From Candidatus Thorarchaeota archaeon (GTDB taxonomy: Archaea; Asgardarchaeota; Thorarchaeia; Thorarchaeales; Thorarchaeaceae), in contig DXJO01000056.1 of NCBI GenBank assembly GCA_019057475.1, positions 1 through 50,902 of the forward strand: a stretch of 50,902 nucleotides of DNA, in the 5' to 3' direction. Within the stretch, counting starts at the first letter, position 1. Each line of letters opens with the position of its first letter. The position numbers and the translations under genes were made by a program. Positions 7,795 to 16,662 of the stretch are shown here, piece after piece. The notes below the pieces were generated by a model. That model did not search any database. It saw nothing but the letters and a program-made list of their open reading frames with translations, and was not told the DNA's origin.

Positions 7795-7877
7795 GTGAAG
7801 AAGAGTTTGAAAGAAGTAATCCACTTGAGCGGTTCAATCCTTATTCAAAAGATGAGGACATATTCGTGAACTATTAA
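7791..7877 (+). CDS. Coupled 28-residue mini-protein
   Basis: This frame encodes MSEEEFERSNPLERFNPYSK followed by DEDIFVNY. Its ATG overlaps the stop of the preceding gene by ATGA, the typical arrangement of translationally coupled archaeal genes. The peptide is acidic, with a repeated NP-xxRFNP-like pattern, and could be a partner of the basic 91-residue protein encoded just before it. The size is small enough that chance cannot be excluded. Confidence 0.4.
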   Translation: MSEEEFERSNPLERFNPYSKDEDIFVNY

Positions 7878-7906
7878 ACGCCATTTTTGAACGTCAGTCC
7901 ACAGTT

Positions 7907-8008
7907 TCAATCCTTAAATGCCGAAGTGTCCTGTGCATAGGTGCAATAGAACCCTATATGCTTGTGACTTGGGAAGTCGGCATCCCATAAGATTGGTGTT
8001 TCAGGCAC
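7907..8008 (-). CDS. Possible 33-residue protein downstream of the flavoprotein gene
   Basis: A GTG five bases after the stop of the flavoprotein gene opens a frame reading MPETPILWDADFPSHKH and continuing with GFYCTYAQDTSAFKD. Its first codons lie inside the 26-base element that is repeated at 7032-7057, where the same PETPIL is encoded with synonymous changes. That argues for selection at protein level at some time. There is no strong ribosome-binding site, so it may be a remnant. Confidence 0.3.
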   Translation of the reverse strand: MPETPILWDADFPSHKHIGFYCTYAQDTSAFKD

Positions 8009-8012
8009 GGAG
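7987..8012. repeat. 26-base element, copy 2
   Basis: This is the second copy of the element at 7032-7057 (24 of 26 identical). It directly abuts the stop codon of the flavoprotein gene at 8014. On the minus strand it encodes S-V-P-E-T-P-I-L and the frame continues for another 26 codons. Whether it acts as DNA, RNA or peptide is unknown. Confidence 0.6.
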
Positions 8013-8013
8013 C

Positions 8014-9921
8014 CTACAGCTCAAATCCTGAAGCAAACTGAAAGGCTCGATGAACAGTTTCAAGAAGACTCATCTTTCGCTCTACAGAGCCAACAAGCTC
8101 AAGTTCAATGCCTTTCGCTCGGAGCTTATCCACCAATCGTAGTCGGGGGTAAGGCTCCGTGGCTAGCACGACTGTATCTGCGGAGAAGAGCTGCTTCTGG
8201 AAATTCTCAGTAAGAACCACGTATTCGCGTGTGATTTGCTTCACCTCCACGTTCTTGTGCAGCTCCACACCCCGCTCATGAAGGTCCTTCATAATGACCC
8301 AACGCGAGGTCCGACCAAGGTCCTTCCCTAGAGATCTACCCTTCTCGAATATGTGCACAGACTCAGCATTTGATGAAAGACGCAGAGCTGTGTAGCATCC
8401 AAGCGCGCCGCCTCCTACTATTGCCACGGTTCCAAGGTCTTGAGGCAGGAGCTCAATCGCATCAACTGCAGACATCACATGCGGCATCTCAACCCCATCA
8501 AGCGCGGGGCTTCCGGAAACCGTTCCGGTTGTACAAATAACGAAATCAAATTTCGTATCATTTAACATACTGGCTTCCACTCTTGTGCTTAGCCTTAGAT
8601 CCACTCCTAGCCTGCGCATCTCTCTCCACATGTGAGTGGTGTAGGAGGCGAATTCCCCTCGACCAGGAATCTTAGCGGCTAGCCTAAGTAGTCCGCCAGG
8701 TGCGGCATGTTCCTCGAACAGAGTAACATTAAAGCCTCGTAAACGGAGCACTCTTGAAGTTTCGAGACCTGCAGGCCCTGCACCAATCACCGCAATCGTT
8801 CCAGAGCCCTGAGACCCAATGTTTCTTTTGAGCTCGAAACCAGCGATTGGATTGATTGCACAAATCACAGGTTGCAACGTGAAAACTTGATCAAGGCAGG
8901 CGTTGCATCCTATGCACGTCCGAATGTCTCTAGAACGACCTGCACGTATCTTCTGAGGCAGCTCCGGGTCCGCGATGAATCCCCGGGACATACCGATAAG
9001 TTGCACTTTTCCTCTTTCCAGTATTCTCTCAGCTATAGTTGGGCTGTTTATTCGATTGCATGCGATGACTGGTACATCAACAGATTTTGCAATTCCCTCT
9101 GCAAGATATGCGAAGTGGCCGCGGGGTACATTCATTGTTATCTGGGGAACACGAGTTTCGTGCCACCCTCCAGTCACATTGAAGCAGTCAACCCCTGCAT
9201 CTTCGAGCCATTGAACTACTTTCTTGTTGTCCTCCATGGTGTTGCCGCCTTCCACGAAGTCCTCGCCGCTGATTCTATACATCACGGGATAATTAGGTCT
9301 GACAGCGGCCCTCACACTCTCGACGACCTCAAGGGCAAATCTTGCTCTAGTTTTCAGGTTTCCGCCATATCCATCAGTTCTCTTGTTCGTACACGCCGCA
9401 AGGAACTGATTGATGATGTATCCTGCAGAGCCAATGAGCTCTACAGCGTCGAAACCGGCTTTCTTTGCCCTACGAGCTGCCTTTCCGAAGTTCTCTACAG
9501 TTTCATGAATCTCATCCTCTGCCAGAGCACGGGGGGTTTCTCGAGTGAGCCTACACGCGACCTCGGATGCAGATACTGCTTGTTCCCCAATCATGATTGA
9601 GTGCACATATCGACCTGCGTGATAGAGCTGAGCGGCCACCGGCACCTTGTATTGATGTATCTGTGAAGCAAGTCTGGAGAGCCCTTCAATGTGCTCATCC
9701 TTGCTGACTCCTAGCATTGTGGGGCTGCTCATGCCTAAATGCTCGGTGTAACAGCCGCCGACGATTATCAGACCCGGCCTATGCTCAGCCCTAGCCCGGT
9801 AGAACTCAACTAGCTGGTCTGACACAACGCCGTCTTGGCAGTAACCCAGATGAGTCGCGAGGAATACGAGTCGGTTCTCAAGGGTGAGGTTTCCTATAGC
9901 AGCAGGTTCAAGGAGGAGCAT
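8014..9921 (-). CDS. NADH:flavin oxidoreductase / 2,4-dienoyl-CoA reductase-like flavoprotein
   Basis: This 635-residue enzyme combines an FMN-binding Old Yellow Enzyme TIM barrel (about residues 1-330), a 4Fe-4S cluster and a C-terminal FAD/NAD(P)-binding half (about 375-635). The cluster ligands form CIGCNAC followed eleven residues later by another cysteine, the CxxCxxC spacing of trimethylamine dehydrogenase rather than the CxxCxxxC of FadH. The FAD motif is VIGAGPAGLE and a second dinucleotide motif is IVGGGALGCY. Likely activity is NAD(P)H-dependent reduction of an enoyl compound or oxidation of an amine, through a flavin-FeS-flavin chain. The start at 9921 has GGTGA five bases upstream and overlaps the end of the metallo-beta-lactamase gene by 14 bases, so the two are coupled. 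Confidence 0.88.
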   Translation of the reverse strand: MLLLEPAAIGNLTLENRLVFLATHLGYCQDGVVSDQLVEFYRARAEHRPGLIIVGGCYTEHLGMSSPTMLGVSKDEHIEGLSRLASQIHQYKVPVAAQLYHAGRYVHSIMIGEQAVSASEVACRLTRETPRALAEDEIHETVENFGKAARRAKKAGFDAVELIGSAGYIINQFLAACTNKRTDGYGGNLKTRARFALEVVESVRAAVRPNYPVMYRISGEDFVEGGNTMEDNKKVVQWLEDAGVDCFNVTGGWHETRVPQITMNVPRGHFAYLAEGIAKSVDVPVIACNRINSPTIAERILERGKVQLIGMSRGFIADPELPQKIRAGRSRDIRTCIGCNACLDQVFTLQPVICAINPIAGFELKRNIGSQGSGTIAVIGAGPAGLETSRVLRLRGFNVTLFEEHAAPGGLLRLAAKIPGRGEFASYTTHMWREMRRLGVDLRLSTRVEASMLNDTKFDFVICTTGTVSGSPALDGVEMPHVMSAVDAIELLPQDLGTVAIVGGGALGCYTALRLSSNAESVHIFEKGRSLGKDLGRTSRWVIMKDLHERGVELHKNVEVKQITREYVVLTENFQKQLFSADTVVLATEPYPRLRLVDKLRAKGIELELVGSVERKMSLLETVHRAFQFASGFEL

Positions 9922-10774
9922 GAGAGTCACCAACCGCTTTGTAGAAATCGAACCAATGCTCGACTGTAGAATAGCTTCTTCTATCTGCACCCTCTGCGTA
10001 GTGATCGGGCAGTAGGTCCTTCTCAAGAAATTCTTCAGGAGTCAAACCTTCTACGAGAGCGTGCTTGATACGTTCCTTCAATGCTGAAAGGAAATCCAGA
10101 TGCCGAGCAATCTCATCTTGCCCGCACACTGGTCCATGCCCCGGGATAATTTGTTCGTATTCAGCGGCCTCGACGCGCTCAAGACCCATGATCCATCGGT
10201 CCGGGTCGCACGTAGGGTCTCCAGCATATGGAAATGAACCATTGAATATCAAGTCCCCCACAAAAACGATGTGCTCTGGTTCAATGACCACAATGGAAGA
10301 ACCAATAGTATGGCCGCCTACAAGTTGTACAGTCATCTCCTTCTCCCGACCAAGGAGCAGCCTGTTGTCGAAAACAATGTCTGGTATCCGAATTTCAAGA
10401 TCATCCAGTGAAGTCCAGAGCTCCGGTCGCTCGTCCTTTACCGGTTTCACATATTCCCTTATCGCGTCTATCTTCCACTGTCCAGAGAGATTCGACTCGC
10501 AAACCTTCCGCATGTCCACGCTGCCGATGATGCTCGTCGGGTCGAATGCTTGTGCGCCGAATACATGGTCAGAATGCGAATGCGTGATGACAAGCTTCAG
10601 AATCGGAAGGGCAAATGTTTCGTCAACATACTGACGCACCTTGCGAGAAAGATTGTGAACCATTCCGGAATCTACCATAACAATTTCGTCATCAAGGATA
10701 ACTGCACCCAAGTTGCCGCCGTTTTTGCCATCAGTGTCTGCGTAGATTCTATCGCTGACCTTCTGCAAAGCCAT
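9908..10774 (-). CDS. Metallo-beta-lactamase-fold hydrolase
   Basis: This 288-residue protein carries the full MBL metal site: HSHSDH for the first cluster, then GGHTIGSS, the aspartate in FVGDLIFNG and the distal histidine in PGHGPV. This is the pattern of glyoxalase II-like and thioesterase-like hydrolases that bind two zinc ions or iron. It starts with an ATG and runs directly into the coupled flavoprotein gene, so it probably hydrolyses a product or precursor (thioester or lactone) of the same pathway. No signal peptide is visible, so it should be cytosolic. The substrate cannot be inferred further. Confidence 0.85.
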   Translation of the reverse strand: MALQKVSDRIYADTDGKNGGNLGAVILDDEIVMVDSGMVHNLSRKVRQYVDETFALPILKLVITHSHSDHVFGAQAFDPTSIIGSVDMRKVCESNLSGQWKIDAIREYVKPVKDERPELWTSLDDLEIRIPDIVFDNRLLLGREKEMTVQLVGGHTIGSSIVVIEPEHIVFVGDLIFNGSFPYAGDPTCDPDRWIMGLERVEAAEYEQIIPGHGPVCGQDEIARHLDFLSALKERIKHALVEGLTPEEFLEKDLLPDHYAEGADRRSYSTVEHWFDFYKAVGDSHAPP

Positions 10775-10814
10775 GTCAGCGTTCTCGTTCCATCTGTCTG
10801 ATATAGTTGGCTAT

Positions 10815-11315
10815 TCACTTGTCAGTTGTGAACCGGGAATCGGCGATTTTATTCTCTTTCTCCGAATCTGAAAGATGACGTTCCAGCCACCCCACTCTTG
10901 CATTGGAAATCTCGTCGAATCCGGGAACATAGGGTTTGATGTCCAAGAGGGGAGTTCCATCCAACATGTCAGCACCCCTGAACACAATCTTGTCCCTCTT
11001 GATTCTAATCAGCTCAACGACTGATAGACCAATGGGGTTTGGGCGGGAAGGGGCACGAGTCGCGAACAGCCCGCGTTCCCTGTTGTCGAGGTATGGTCGG
11101 ACCATCATCTGGGGGGGCTTGACCTTGTGAAACCAATAGAGCAAGATGATATGCGAGAAGCCATCCAGGGACTCCAATCCATCCACGTATTCCTCATTCA
11201 CCAATGCCTCACCAGCCGTAACAGAGAATGCCGGCTGGATAGGTACTTGGTCACTGGTCGCGAAAGGCGTATGGATGACACCGATTGGGCTGATTCTAAA
11301 TTCCAACTTCTGCAC
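10815..11315 (-). CDS. trmO: TrmO/TsaA-family tRNA (adenine-N6)-methyltransferase
   Basis: This 166-residue protein has the TsaA-like beta-barrel hallmarks: PIGVIHTPF at the beginning, LDGFSHIILLYWFH in the middle and the highly conserved RGLFATRAPSRPNPIGLS block that binds S-adenosylmethionine. Bacterial TrmO methylates N6 of t6A37 in tRNA-Thr; archaeal members are usually this short single-domain form and are assumed to act on tRNA. The start is a GTG without a clear ribosome-binding site, so it may begin a few codons later. It lies 40 bases upstream of the metallo-beta-lactamase gene on the same strand and could share its transcript. Confidence 0.88.
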   Translation of the reverse strand: MQKLEFRISPIGVIHTPFATSDQVPIQPAFSVTAGEALVNEEYVDGLESLDGFSHIILLYWFHKVKPPQMMVRPYLDNRERGLFATRAPSRPNPIGLSVVELIRIKRDKIVFRGADMLDGTPLLDIKPYVPGFDEISNARVGWLERHLSDSEKENKIADSRFTTDK

Positions 11316-11495
11316 CGACCCGAGGATGGAAAGGAGCTGGAGTTAAGGTTTCGCTTGTCTGAGGAGGAGCTCAATACACATTTGTGGACTAGATTGCCAA
11401 CAACGCCTAGTTCATTTAGGAGGACTTCCATACTGTCTGTAGATATAGTAGGAACGGATTAGCGCACTGGTTAACTTATGTGAAAGGATGAAATC

Positions 11496-12956
11496 ATGTC
11501 CGAGCCTGACTCCGGACCAAAAAGAAAGAAGGCGATAGACGCCATATTCCTTGTTGCCATCATAGTGGTAGCTGGAATTGTAGGGTTAGCCAGCTTCACA
11601 ACGATTCCGCATTTGCCGCTGATAACAACTACAACTAATGAACCCGGCGCGACACTCGATATCCTGACTCGGTATGATGTCGTATTCCTCAACACATTTG
11701 AAACCGAGTTCCTTGGGAGCGATTACGCTCAGCAAAACCAAATCACTGACATCGTGTGGCGTACAGCATCCACTTACTTGTGGGAGGACTATCTCAGTTC
11801 AGGAGAAGTGGACCTTGTCTGGGGACCAAGTCCGGACTTTTACGACCAAATTACAACAACTGACTTGCTGGAACCGCTTAACAGCACTAGGATGCGGCAA
11901 GCACTATCGAGAGTGAACGACACCATGGGCGGCGTGCTTGTCAAGGGCTGCAACTCAGAAGGACAGGTTGTATGGTGTTCGTCGTCGATTAACTCCTTGG
12001 AGTTAGGTCTCGTCGTAAGTCACGCGTTCCTCGACGAACACGGGCTTCCAGTGCCGAATCAGCTGCCGGACCTAGCAAACCTGTCCTATGGTAGCACACT
12101 CCCAGACAATCCATCCATTGCTGTTTCAAGTTCCCTATTTTCAGAAGTGCGGATTGCGTCGTATGCCGCCCAAATGTACGGGTGGAGTCAAGCCTGGCGG
12201 GACCTAATTGGTATCGCAGGAAGTGCGAGAATCTTCAACAGCTCAAGAGACGCTTCTAACGCAGTGACATATGGCGACAGCGGTTTCGCGTTTTCATACC
12301 TGACGAACGGACTACAGCCTCAGTACGGAAGCATCTCACCAGATTTCATTCGGATAGGGATGAGACCGCTGGTTACTCCAGACATAATGGGCATTCCGAC
12401 CCACAGCACTAAAAAACAGCTGGCCGAGGAGTTCATAGAATTCATCCTTTCAGACAATGGCCAGTCACTCTTTCTTCTCCCCGCCATAGGTCGTCTGCCA
12501 CTCATTAGAGATGCATTCGACCAACCGCTGGGTTTGCAGGCACAAAGCTCCTACGAGGCGTTCAATCGAACTGTCCACGGCGAAGGTGTCTTGTTCGACC
12601 AAGATCTGTTTGAGGAAATTCACACCGCAATCAAGTTGTATTATGAGTCTGTGCTCCTCAACGCTCACAATGAGCTTGCTGTTTGCTGGGAGGCCATAGT
12701 TGCCGCGCTTCAGGATGGCCACATCAACGCTTCAGAGGCCAAATACTATACCGAGCTCATGGCAACGCCCATCACCATTAGTGACCCTCTGAATGGTTCA
12801 GCACAGGAATTCACTCTTCAATACGCCCGAGATGTAAGCGTTATTTTCCTGAGCAATTTCACCTACTACCAGCAGATTAGGGAAAGATGGATGACTGCCG
12901 CCATCGCACAATACAACGACGTATACAACCAGATCATGATGGATGTGCTTAACTAG
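11496..12956 (+). CDS. Membrane-anchored extracellular solute-binding protein
   Basis: This 486-residue protein has an N-terminal anchor helix (about residues 17-38) after a short charged tail, then an ectodomain of the iron/spermidine-type periplasmic binding class. Recognisable blocks are DLVWGPSPDFYDQ near residue 110, the lobe crossover around TPDIMGIPTHSTKKQLAEEFIEF and FLLPAIGRLPLI. Long helical tails follow at the C-terminus. It would bind a small ligand outside the cell for an ABC importer, but no permease or ATPase is adjacent, so it is an orphan. An AAAGGA ribosome-binding site lies seven bases before the ATG. The ligand is unknown. Confidence 0.78.
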   Translation: MSEPDSGPKRKKAIDAIFLVAIIVVAGIVGLASFTTIPHLPLITTTTNEPGATLDILTRYDVVFLNTFETEFLGSDYAQQNQITDIVWRTASTYLWEDYLSSGEVDLVWGPSPDFYDQITTTDLLEPLNSTRMRQALSRVNDTMGGVLVKGCNSEGQVVWCSSSINSLELGLVVSHAFLDEHGLPVPNQLPDLANLSYGSTLPDNPSIAVSSSLFSEVRIASYAAQMYGWSQAWRDLIGIAGSARIFNSSRDASNAVTYGDSGFAFSYLTNGLQPQYGSISPDFIRIGMRPLVTPDIMGIPTHSTKKQLAEEFIEFILSDNGQSLFLLPAIGRLPLIRDAFDQPLGLQAQSSYEAFNRTVHGEGVLFDQDLFEEIHTAIKLYYESVLLNAHNELAVCWEAIVAALQDGHINASEAKYYTELMATPITISDPLNGSAQEFTLQYARDVSVIFLSNFTYYQQIRERWMTAAIAQYNDVYNQIMMDVLN

Positions 12957-13033
12957 ACACTCTGGACGCATGTGATAAAGGGCCTATTCGATAATGACTT
13001 CATTCTGGCAGCCAAGATTGACGAGCTGCATGG

Positions 13034-14644
13034 CTAAATAATGAACCAGAAATATGTCATAATTGCAACTACCAGCGTCATGAGGATGGCAACAACTGCG
13101 CCGTAACGGATGACCTCTCCTTCTATGCCAATCTTGTCGATAACTGCTGTTGCGTTCTGAATTTTCGCCGGACTGAGAACACTGGCGAGGCCACCCCCGA
13201 TGCCGCTGGAGGCAGCGATTATCTGGGCTTGTTGGGCATTTGCACCGATAGCTACACTGGCTTGGTAGTGATAGTCAGTGAACATGGCTATGGCGGACGT
13301 TTCGGATCCTGAAACGAAACCAGCTAGAAGGCCCAAGAAAGCAGCAGTCAATGGATATGCTTGGCCCAGACTTTCAGACGTCAAAGTTGCAAGGAGATGC
13401 ACCATGTTATTCGATGGATCAAGCGGGTACGCCCAGACTCCCCCGGAGCCAGTAAACCATCCACTGTAAATCATCACCTCAGCCATTGCGAAGAAAATAG
13501 CTGCAGCAAGTACTGGTCTTGGTGCACGCTTCGAGAATTTAACAAGCGTTTTCTTCATAATCGTTCTATCTCTCGAGAAGAATGGTATCGACACTAGTGT
13601 TGCAACCAGCATCAAAGTGTAGGCTTGCCAGAGCACTCTAGTATTGATGACCTGAGGATATGCCCCAAGCTGAATAGCGACATTCAGCTGCTCTGCGAGC
13701 AAGAACTTGATTGGTTCAACAAGGGTCGTTAAGAGGCTCAGAATAACAAGGATAACCCATGGGATGCTCGCTCGTCCCAAGCTCATATTCTTCTCGACTT
13801 CCAAATCCTTATCATTCAGCTGACTGCGGTCAATCATTGGGCGTTTCCGAATCCTAGTGTACAGGATGAGAACGAATGCAACTGCAGCTCCTGCGAACAC
13901 GTTGGTCAGCCTGGTCATGTTCACTGCTTCGAGATTGCATATTATCGCAACAAAGCCTGCCGTTAGACCAGATGTCACTGCCAGTAACAGTGCTTCACGA
14001 TCCCTGAGCATCTGTCGACCTCCCGCAATCCAAAGCATCGATATGGCGATTCCAGTTGATATGACTGGCATGAACATAGCAAAGACAGAGCCTGACTGGG
14101 CGAGAGTAATGTTGAGTCCTGACGCGTCATTGAATGCTTTCTGAAATACCTGTGCAGGCACAGCTAATAGAGCGAACGTTGTGAGTGGGTCGTAGCCAAT
14201 AGAAGGTAGTGCTACCGCGACAAGGGGAGAGAACCCCAGTGCTAGCATCACAGGGGGTAACATTGTGACTGGGGTAGCGCCGATACCAACCAAGAACAGA
14301 CCGAGACCAAGGCTGATGAACAGGATTTGCATGGGCCGGTTGCCTCCGCCAAGGGTCTTGAAGAAAACGGTGATTCTCTGGAGCGCGCCTGTTTCTTGCA
14401 TGTACGTCATCATGAGTATCGAAGTTGCAACCATCAGAGAAATCGGAAATGACTTCACCATTCCCGCAAGACTGGCCACTAGTGCGACTCCAACGTCCGT
14501 CTGAAACCCGAAAATGGCTATCAACAAGGTCACAAGCCAAACAATCACGCCAGTAACATCTGCTGCCTTATGTAGAAAAACCAGCAAAACGAAAGCAAGA
14601 ATTATGGGGAACACTATCAAGATTACACCGATGAGGGGATCCAT
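13034..14644 (-). CDS. L-lactate permease (LctP) family transporter
   Basis: This 536-residue integral membrane protein has about twelve or more hydrophobic helices and the LctP signatures GIGATPVTMLPPVM, PSIGYDPLTTFALLAVP and, near the C-terminus, FVSGSETSAIAMF and SSGIGGGLASVLSPAKIQNA. The family imports lactate or glycolate with protons. Its ATG lies one base after the stop of the epimerase gene, so the two form an operon. The epimerase/reductase could act on a hydroxyacid or sugar-derived compound, but the link to lactate is not proven. The best annotation is a monocarboxylate permease. Confidence 0.9.
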   Translation of the reverse strand: MDPLIGVILIVFPIILAFVLLVFLHKAADVTGVIVWLVTLLIAIFGFQTDVGVALVASLAGMVKSFPISLMVATSILMMTYMQETGALQRITVFFKTLGGGNRPMQILFISLGLGLFLVGIGATPVTMLPPVMLALGFSPLVAVALPSIGYDPLTTFALLAVPAQVFQKAFNDASGLNITLAQSGSVFAMFMPVISTGIAISMLWIAGGRQMLRDREALLLAVTSGLTAGFVAIICNLEAVNMTRLTNVFAGAAVAFVLILYTRIRKRPMIDRSQLNDKDLEVEKNMSLGRASIPWVILVILSLLTTLVEPIKFLLAEQLNVAIQLGAYPQVINTRVLWQAYTLMLVATLVSIPFFSRDRTIMKKTLVKFSKRAPRPVLAAAIFFAMAEVMIYSGWFTGSGGVWAYPLDPSNNMVHLLATLTSESLGQAYPLTAAFLGLLAGFVSGSETSAIAMFTDYHYQASVAIGANAQQAQIIAASSGIGGGLASVLSPAKIQNATAVIDKIGIEGEVIRYGAVVAILMTLVVAIMTYFWFII

Positions 14645-14645
14645 T

Positions 14646-15644
14646 CTACTTAGCCATCCTCTCTAGATAGTTATTCTCATAATACCAATCAATGGCTCTC
14701 TTGAGACCTTCACGCATAGTGACCTGTGGCGCCCAACCGAGGAGGCTCTTGGCCTTCTTGTTGGAGTACCATCGCTCCTCATCCATGCTCTGAACCGACT
14801 GCATATGCCACAGAAATGTGGTTCGTTTCCGATTCTTGATTGGACTCAAGAGCCCAATGCCAATCTTCGCGAGAACGGTGGGGATTTTCAGCTTAGGGGG
14901 ATCCACACCAAGAACTTCTCCCAGAAAAGCAAAGTACTCATTGTACGTAAGGGGTTCATCAGGACAAAGGATGATCGTATTGTCAAGTGCTAGCTTCGAC
15001 GACAGGGCTGCCATGAAGCCACTAGCTACATCATCCACATGTGTGTACATGATGCGTTTCTTGCCATCTCCTGGAAGAACAGGCAGCTCACGTTTATTCA
15101 CTGCCTCAATGGCCTCAAACGCGGAATAGAGGTCACCCTCACCTAGTACTCCAGTTGGACGCAGAATGATGTGATGAAGATCGGTTTCCTTCGTGATTTC
15201 CCGAACTGCCTCCTCAGCCATAATCTTGCTTTTTGAGTAGTCAAACTGTGGATTGAGCTCAGTGTCCTCATCACCCGGAGGAAACCTAAGGGGCCCTATT
15301 GTTTCCGTTGTAGAGCAGTAGATGAACCTCTCAACTGATGTCCCAACACAAGCGTTCATCATATTCTTTGTCCCTTCGACGTTCACCTTGTACAGCAAGT
15401 CAACATCCTTGGGGTAAAAGTCGAAATAGGCCGCAAAATGAACTACCGCGTCACAGCCCTGCACGGCTTTCTTCAACGACTGCTTGTCAAAGAGGTCTCC
15501 TTCTATGAAGGTCACACTCTCTGGCAGCCCAGCGGTATTGCTAGTTTCTCTCACGAACGCAACGACATCAAACCCGTTCTCGACCAAATGCGCTACGAAT
15601 TTCCGACCGATGAACCCGGTTGCTCCCGTCACTAAGACTCTCAT
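14646..15644 (-). CDS. NAD-dependent epimerase/dehydratase (extended SDR)
   Basis: This Rossmann enzyme of 332 residues begins with VLVTGATGFIGRKFV, the TGxxGxxG nucleotide motif, and has the catalytic YSKSK (YxxxK) around residue 144 preceded by the CSTTETIG serine/threonine segment. The pattern fits dihydroflavonol-reductase or 3-beta-HSD-like extended SDRs that oxidise or reduce hydroxyl groups on sugars, sterol-like or hydroxyketone substrates. I chose the ATG at 15644, with AAGGTGG five bases before it, over a GTG nine bases further upstream. A TATA-like AATTAAAT lies at about 15680. It is followed after one base by the permease gene. Confidence 0.87.
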   Translation of the reverse strand: MRVLVTGATGFIGRKFVAHLVENGFDVVAFVRETSNTAGLPESVTFIEGDLFDKQSLKKAVQGCDAVVHFAAYFDFYPKDVDLLYKVNVEGTKNMMNACVGTSVERFIYCSTTETIGPLRFPPGDEDTELNPQFDYSKSKIMAEEAVREITKETDLHHIILRPTGVLGEGDLYSAFEAIEAVNKRELPVLPGDGKKRIMYTHVDDVASGFMAALSSKLALDNTIILCPDEPLTYNEYFAFLGEVLGVDPPKLKIPTVLAKIGIGLLSPIKNRKRTTFLWHMQSVQSMDEERWYSNKKAKSLLGWAPQVTMREGLKRAIDWYYENNYLERMAK

Positions 15645-15730
15645 GCCGGCCACCTTTCACGGGCTTGTTTTGCCCCTCATTTAATTGTTCCTTATTATCG
15701 TGAGTGAGAGCCCCACTAATGAATAGGCTG

Positions 15731-16480
15731 TCAAATCAGTGAGTCCAGAGCGGGCAGGGTTTCGCCTGAAGGACCTTGAATGTAGTAGTCAACATTGCGA
15801 GTCAATCGTGATGCTTCCACGTTGAACTCGATTAGAGTTCCACCTCTTTGCTTGACCATGATCGGAAACATCGCAGCAGGTTGCACTATTCCAGAGGTCC
15901 CAATTACTAAACATACAGTGGCTTTCTCCAACTCAGCGTATACCCTTGCCATCACTTCTGAATCAAGGCTCTCTCCGAACCACACAACATTGGGACGAAG
16001 CATTGAGCCACACTCCGGGCATTCCGGTATCCCCTCAGCAGGGACACTCAGTCTGCCATGGTAGTCACATGATATGCACTTCAAAGCCCAGAGGTTTCCG
16101 TGAACCTCAAGGACATTGCTAGACCCAGCACGCCGATGAAGGCCATCAACGTTTTGAGTGATTAGTGATTTGAGGAGCCCAGACTCCTCCCACTTGGCCA
16201 GCGTCAGGTGTCCGGGGTTTGGCTCGCACTCGGCAATTAGTCCCTGCCTCCAAGTGTACCATTCCCAAACCAATTCGGGGTTATTTGCAAACGCAGACGG
16301 CGTCGCTAATTCCATGGCGTTGTAGTTTCTCCAGAGACCGTCTTCACCTCTGAAAGTTGGCACATTGGATTCCTTCGACACACCTGCACCTGTCAGTGCT
16401 ATCAGGTGCTTGGCATGTGCAACTAACTCTGCTGCTTCTCCGAGCTCCCCTTCTGACATATCGGACACAAGGATTTGCAT
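15731..16480 (-). CDS. Sirtuin, NAD-dependent protein deacylase (SIRT5/CobB-like)
   Basis: This 249-residue enzyme removes acyl groups from lysine using NAD. It has LTGAGVSKESNVPTFRG for NAD, TQNVDGLHRRAG, the catalytic histidine in LEVHGNLW, and the zinc cysteines CISC and CPEC. It also has a Y75-x-x-R78 pair in WEWYTWRQ, the residues that let SIRT5 and bacterial CobB accept succinyl or malonyl groups; desuccinylation/demalonylation is therefore likely. I chose the ATG at 16480 because GAGGTG lies eight bases before it and the resulting length is normal; a longer frame to 16603 has no such signal. Alba or acyl-CoA synthetases are typical archaeal targets. Confidence 0.9.
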   Translation of the reverse strand: MQILVSDMSEGELGEAAELVAHAKHLIALTGAGVSKESNVPTFRGEDGLWRNYNAMELATPSAFANNPELVWEWYTWRQGLIAECEPNPGHLTLAKWEESGLLKSLITQNVDGLHRRAGSSNVLEVHGNLWALKCISCDYHGRLSVPAEGIPECPECGSMLRPNVVWFGESLDSEVMARVYAELEKATVCLVIGTSGIVQPAAMFPIMVKQRGGTLIEFNVEASRLTRNVDYYIQGPSGETLPALDSLI

Positions 16481-16662
16481 AACATTGACACCTCTTAAGG
16501 ATGGCCCGTTTTGCTTGACAATCGCTTCTACGGTTCCAAACTGTAACATAGAGTGCTTAGCCCAAGACGAAATGCAATCTCCATCATGCTTATTAGTGAC
16601 CATTCTTCACAATAGTGAATAAGGAATTCAAGAATAACGATTGTTTTCTCGAGGTCACAGCA

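Noticed and set aside
8872-9600. 242-codon plus-strand frame opposite the flavoprotein gene
   Set aside because: Antisense to the conserved FMN barrel and FeS motif; composition is low in charged residues and rich in Ser/Cys as expected for a shadow.
11127-11462. 111-codon plus-strand frame crossing the TrmO start
   Set aside because: Overlaps conserved TrmO sequence and ends in the spacer without motif or ribosome-binding site.
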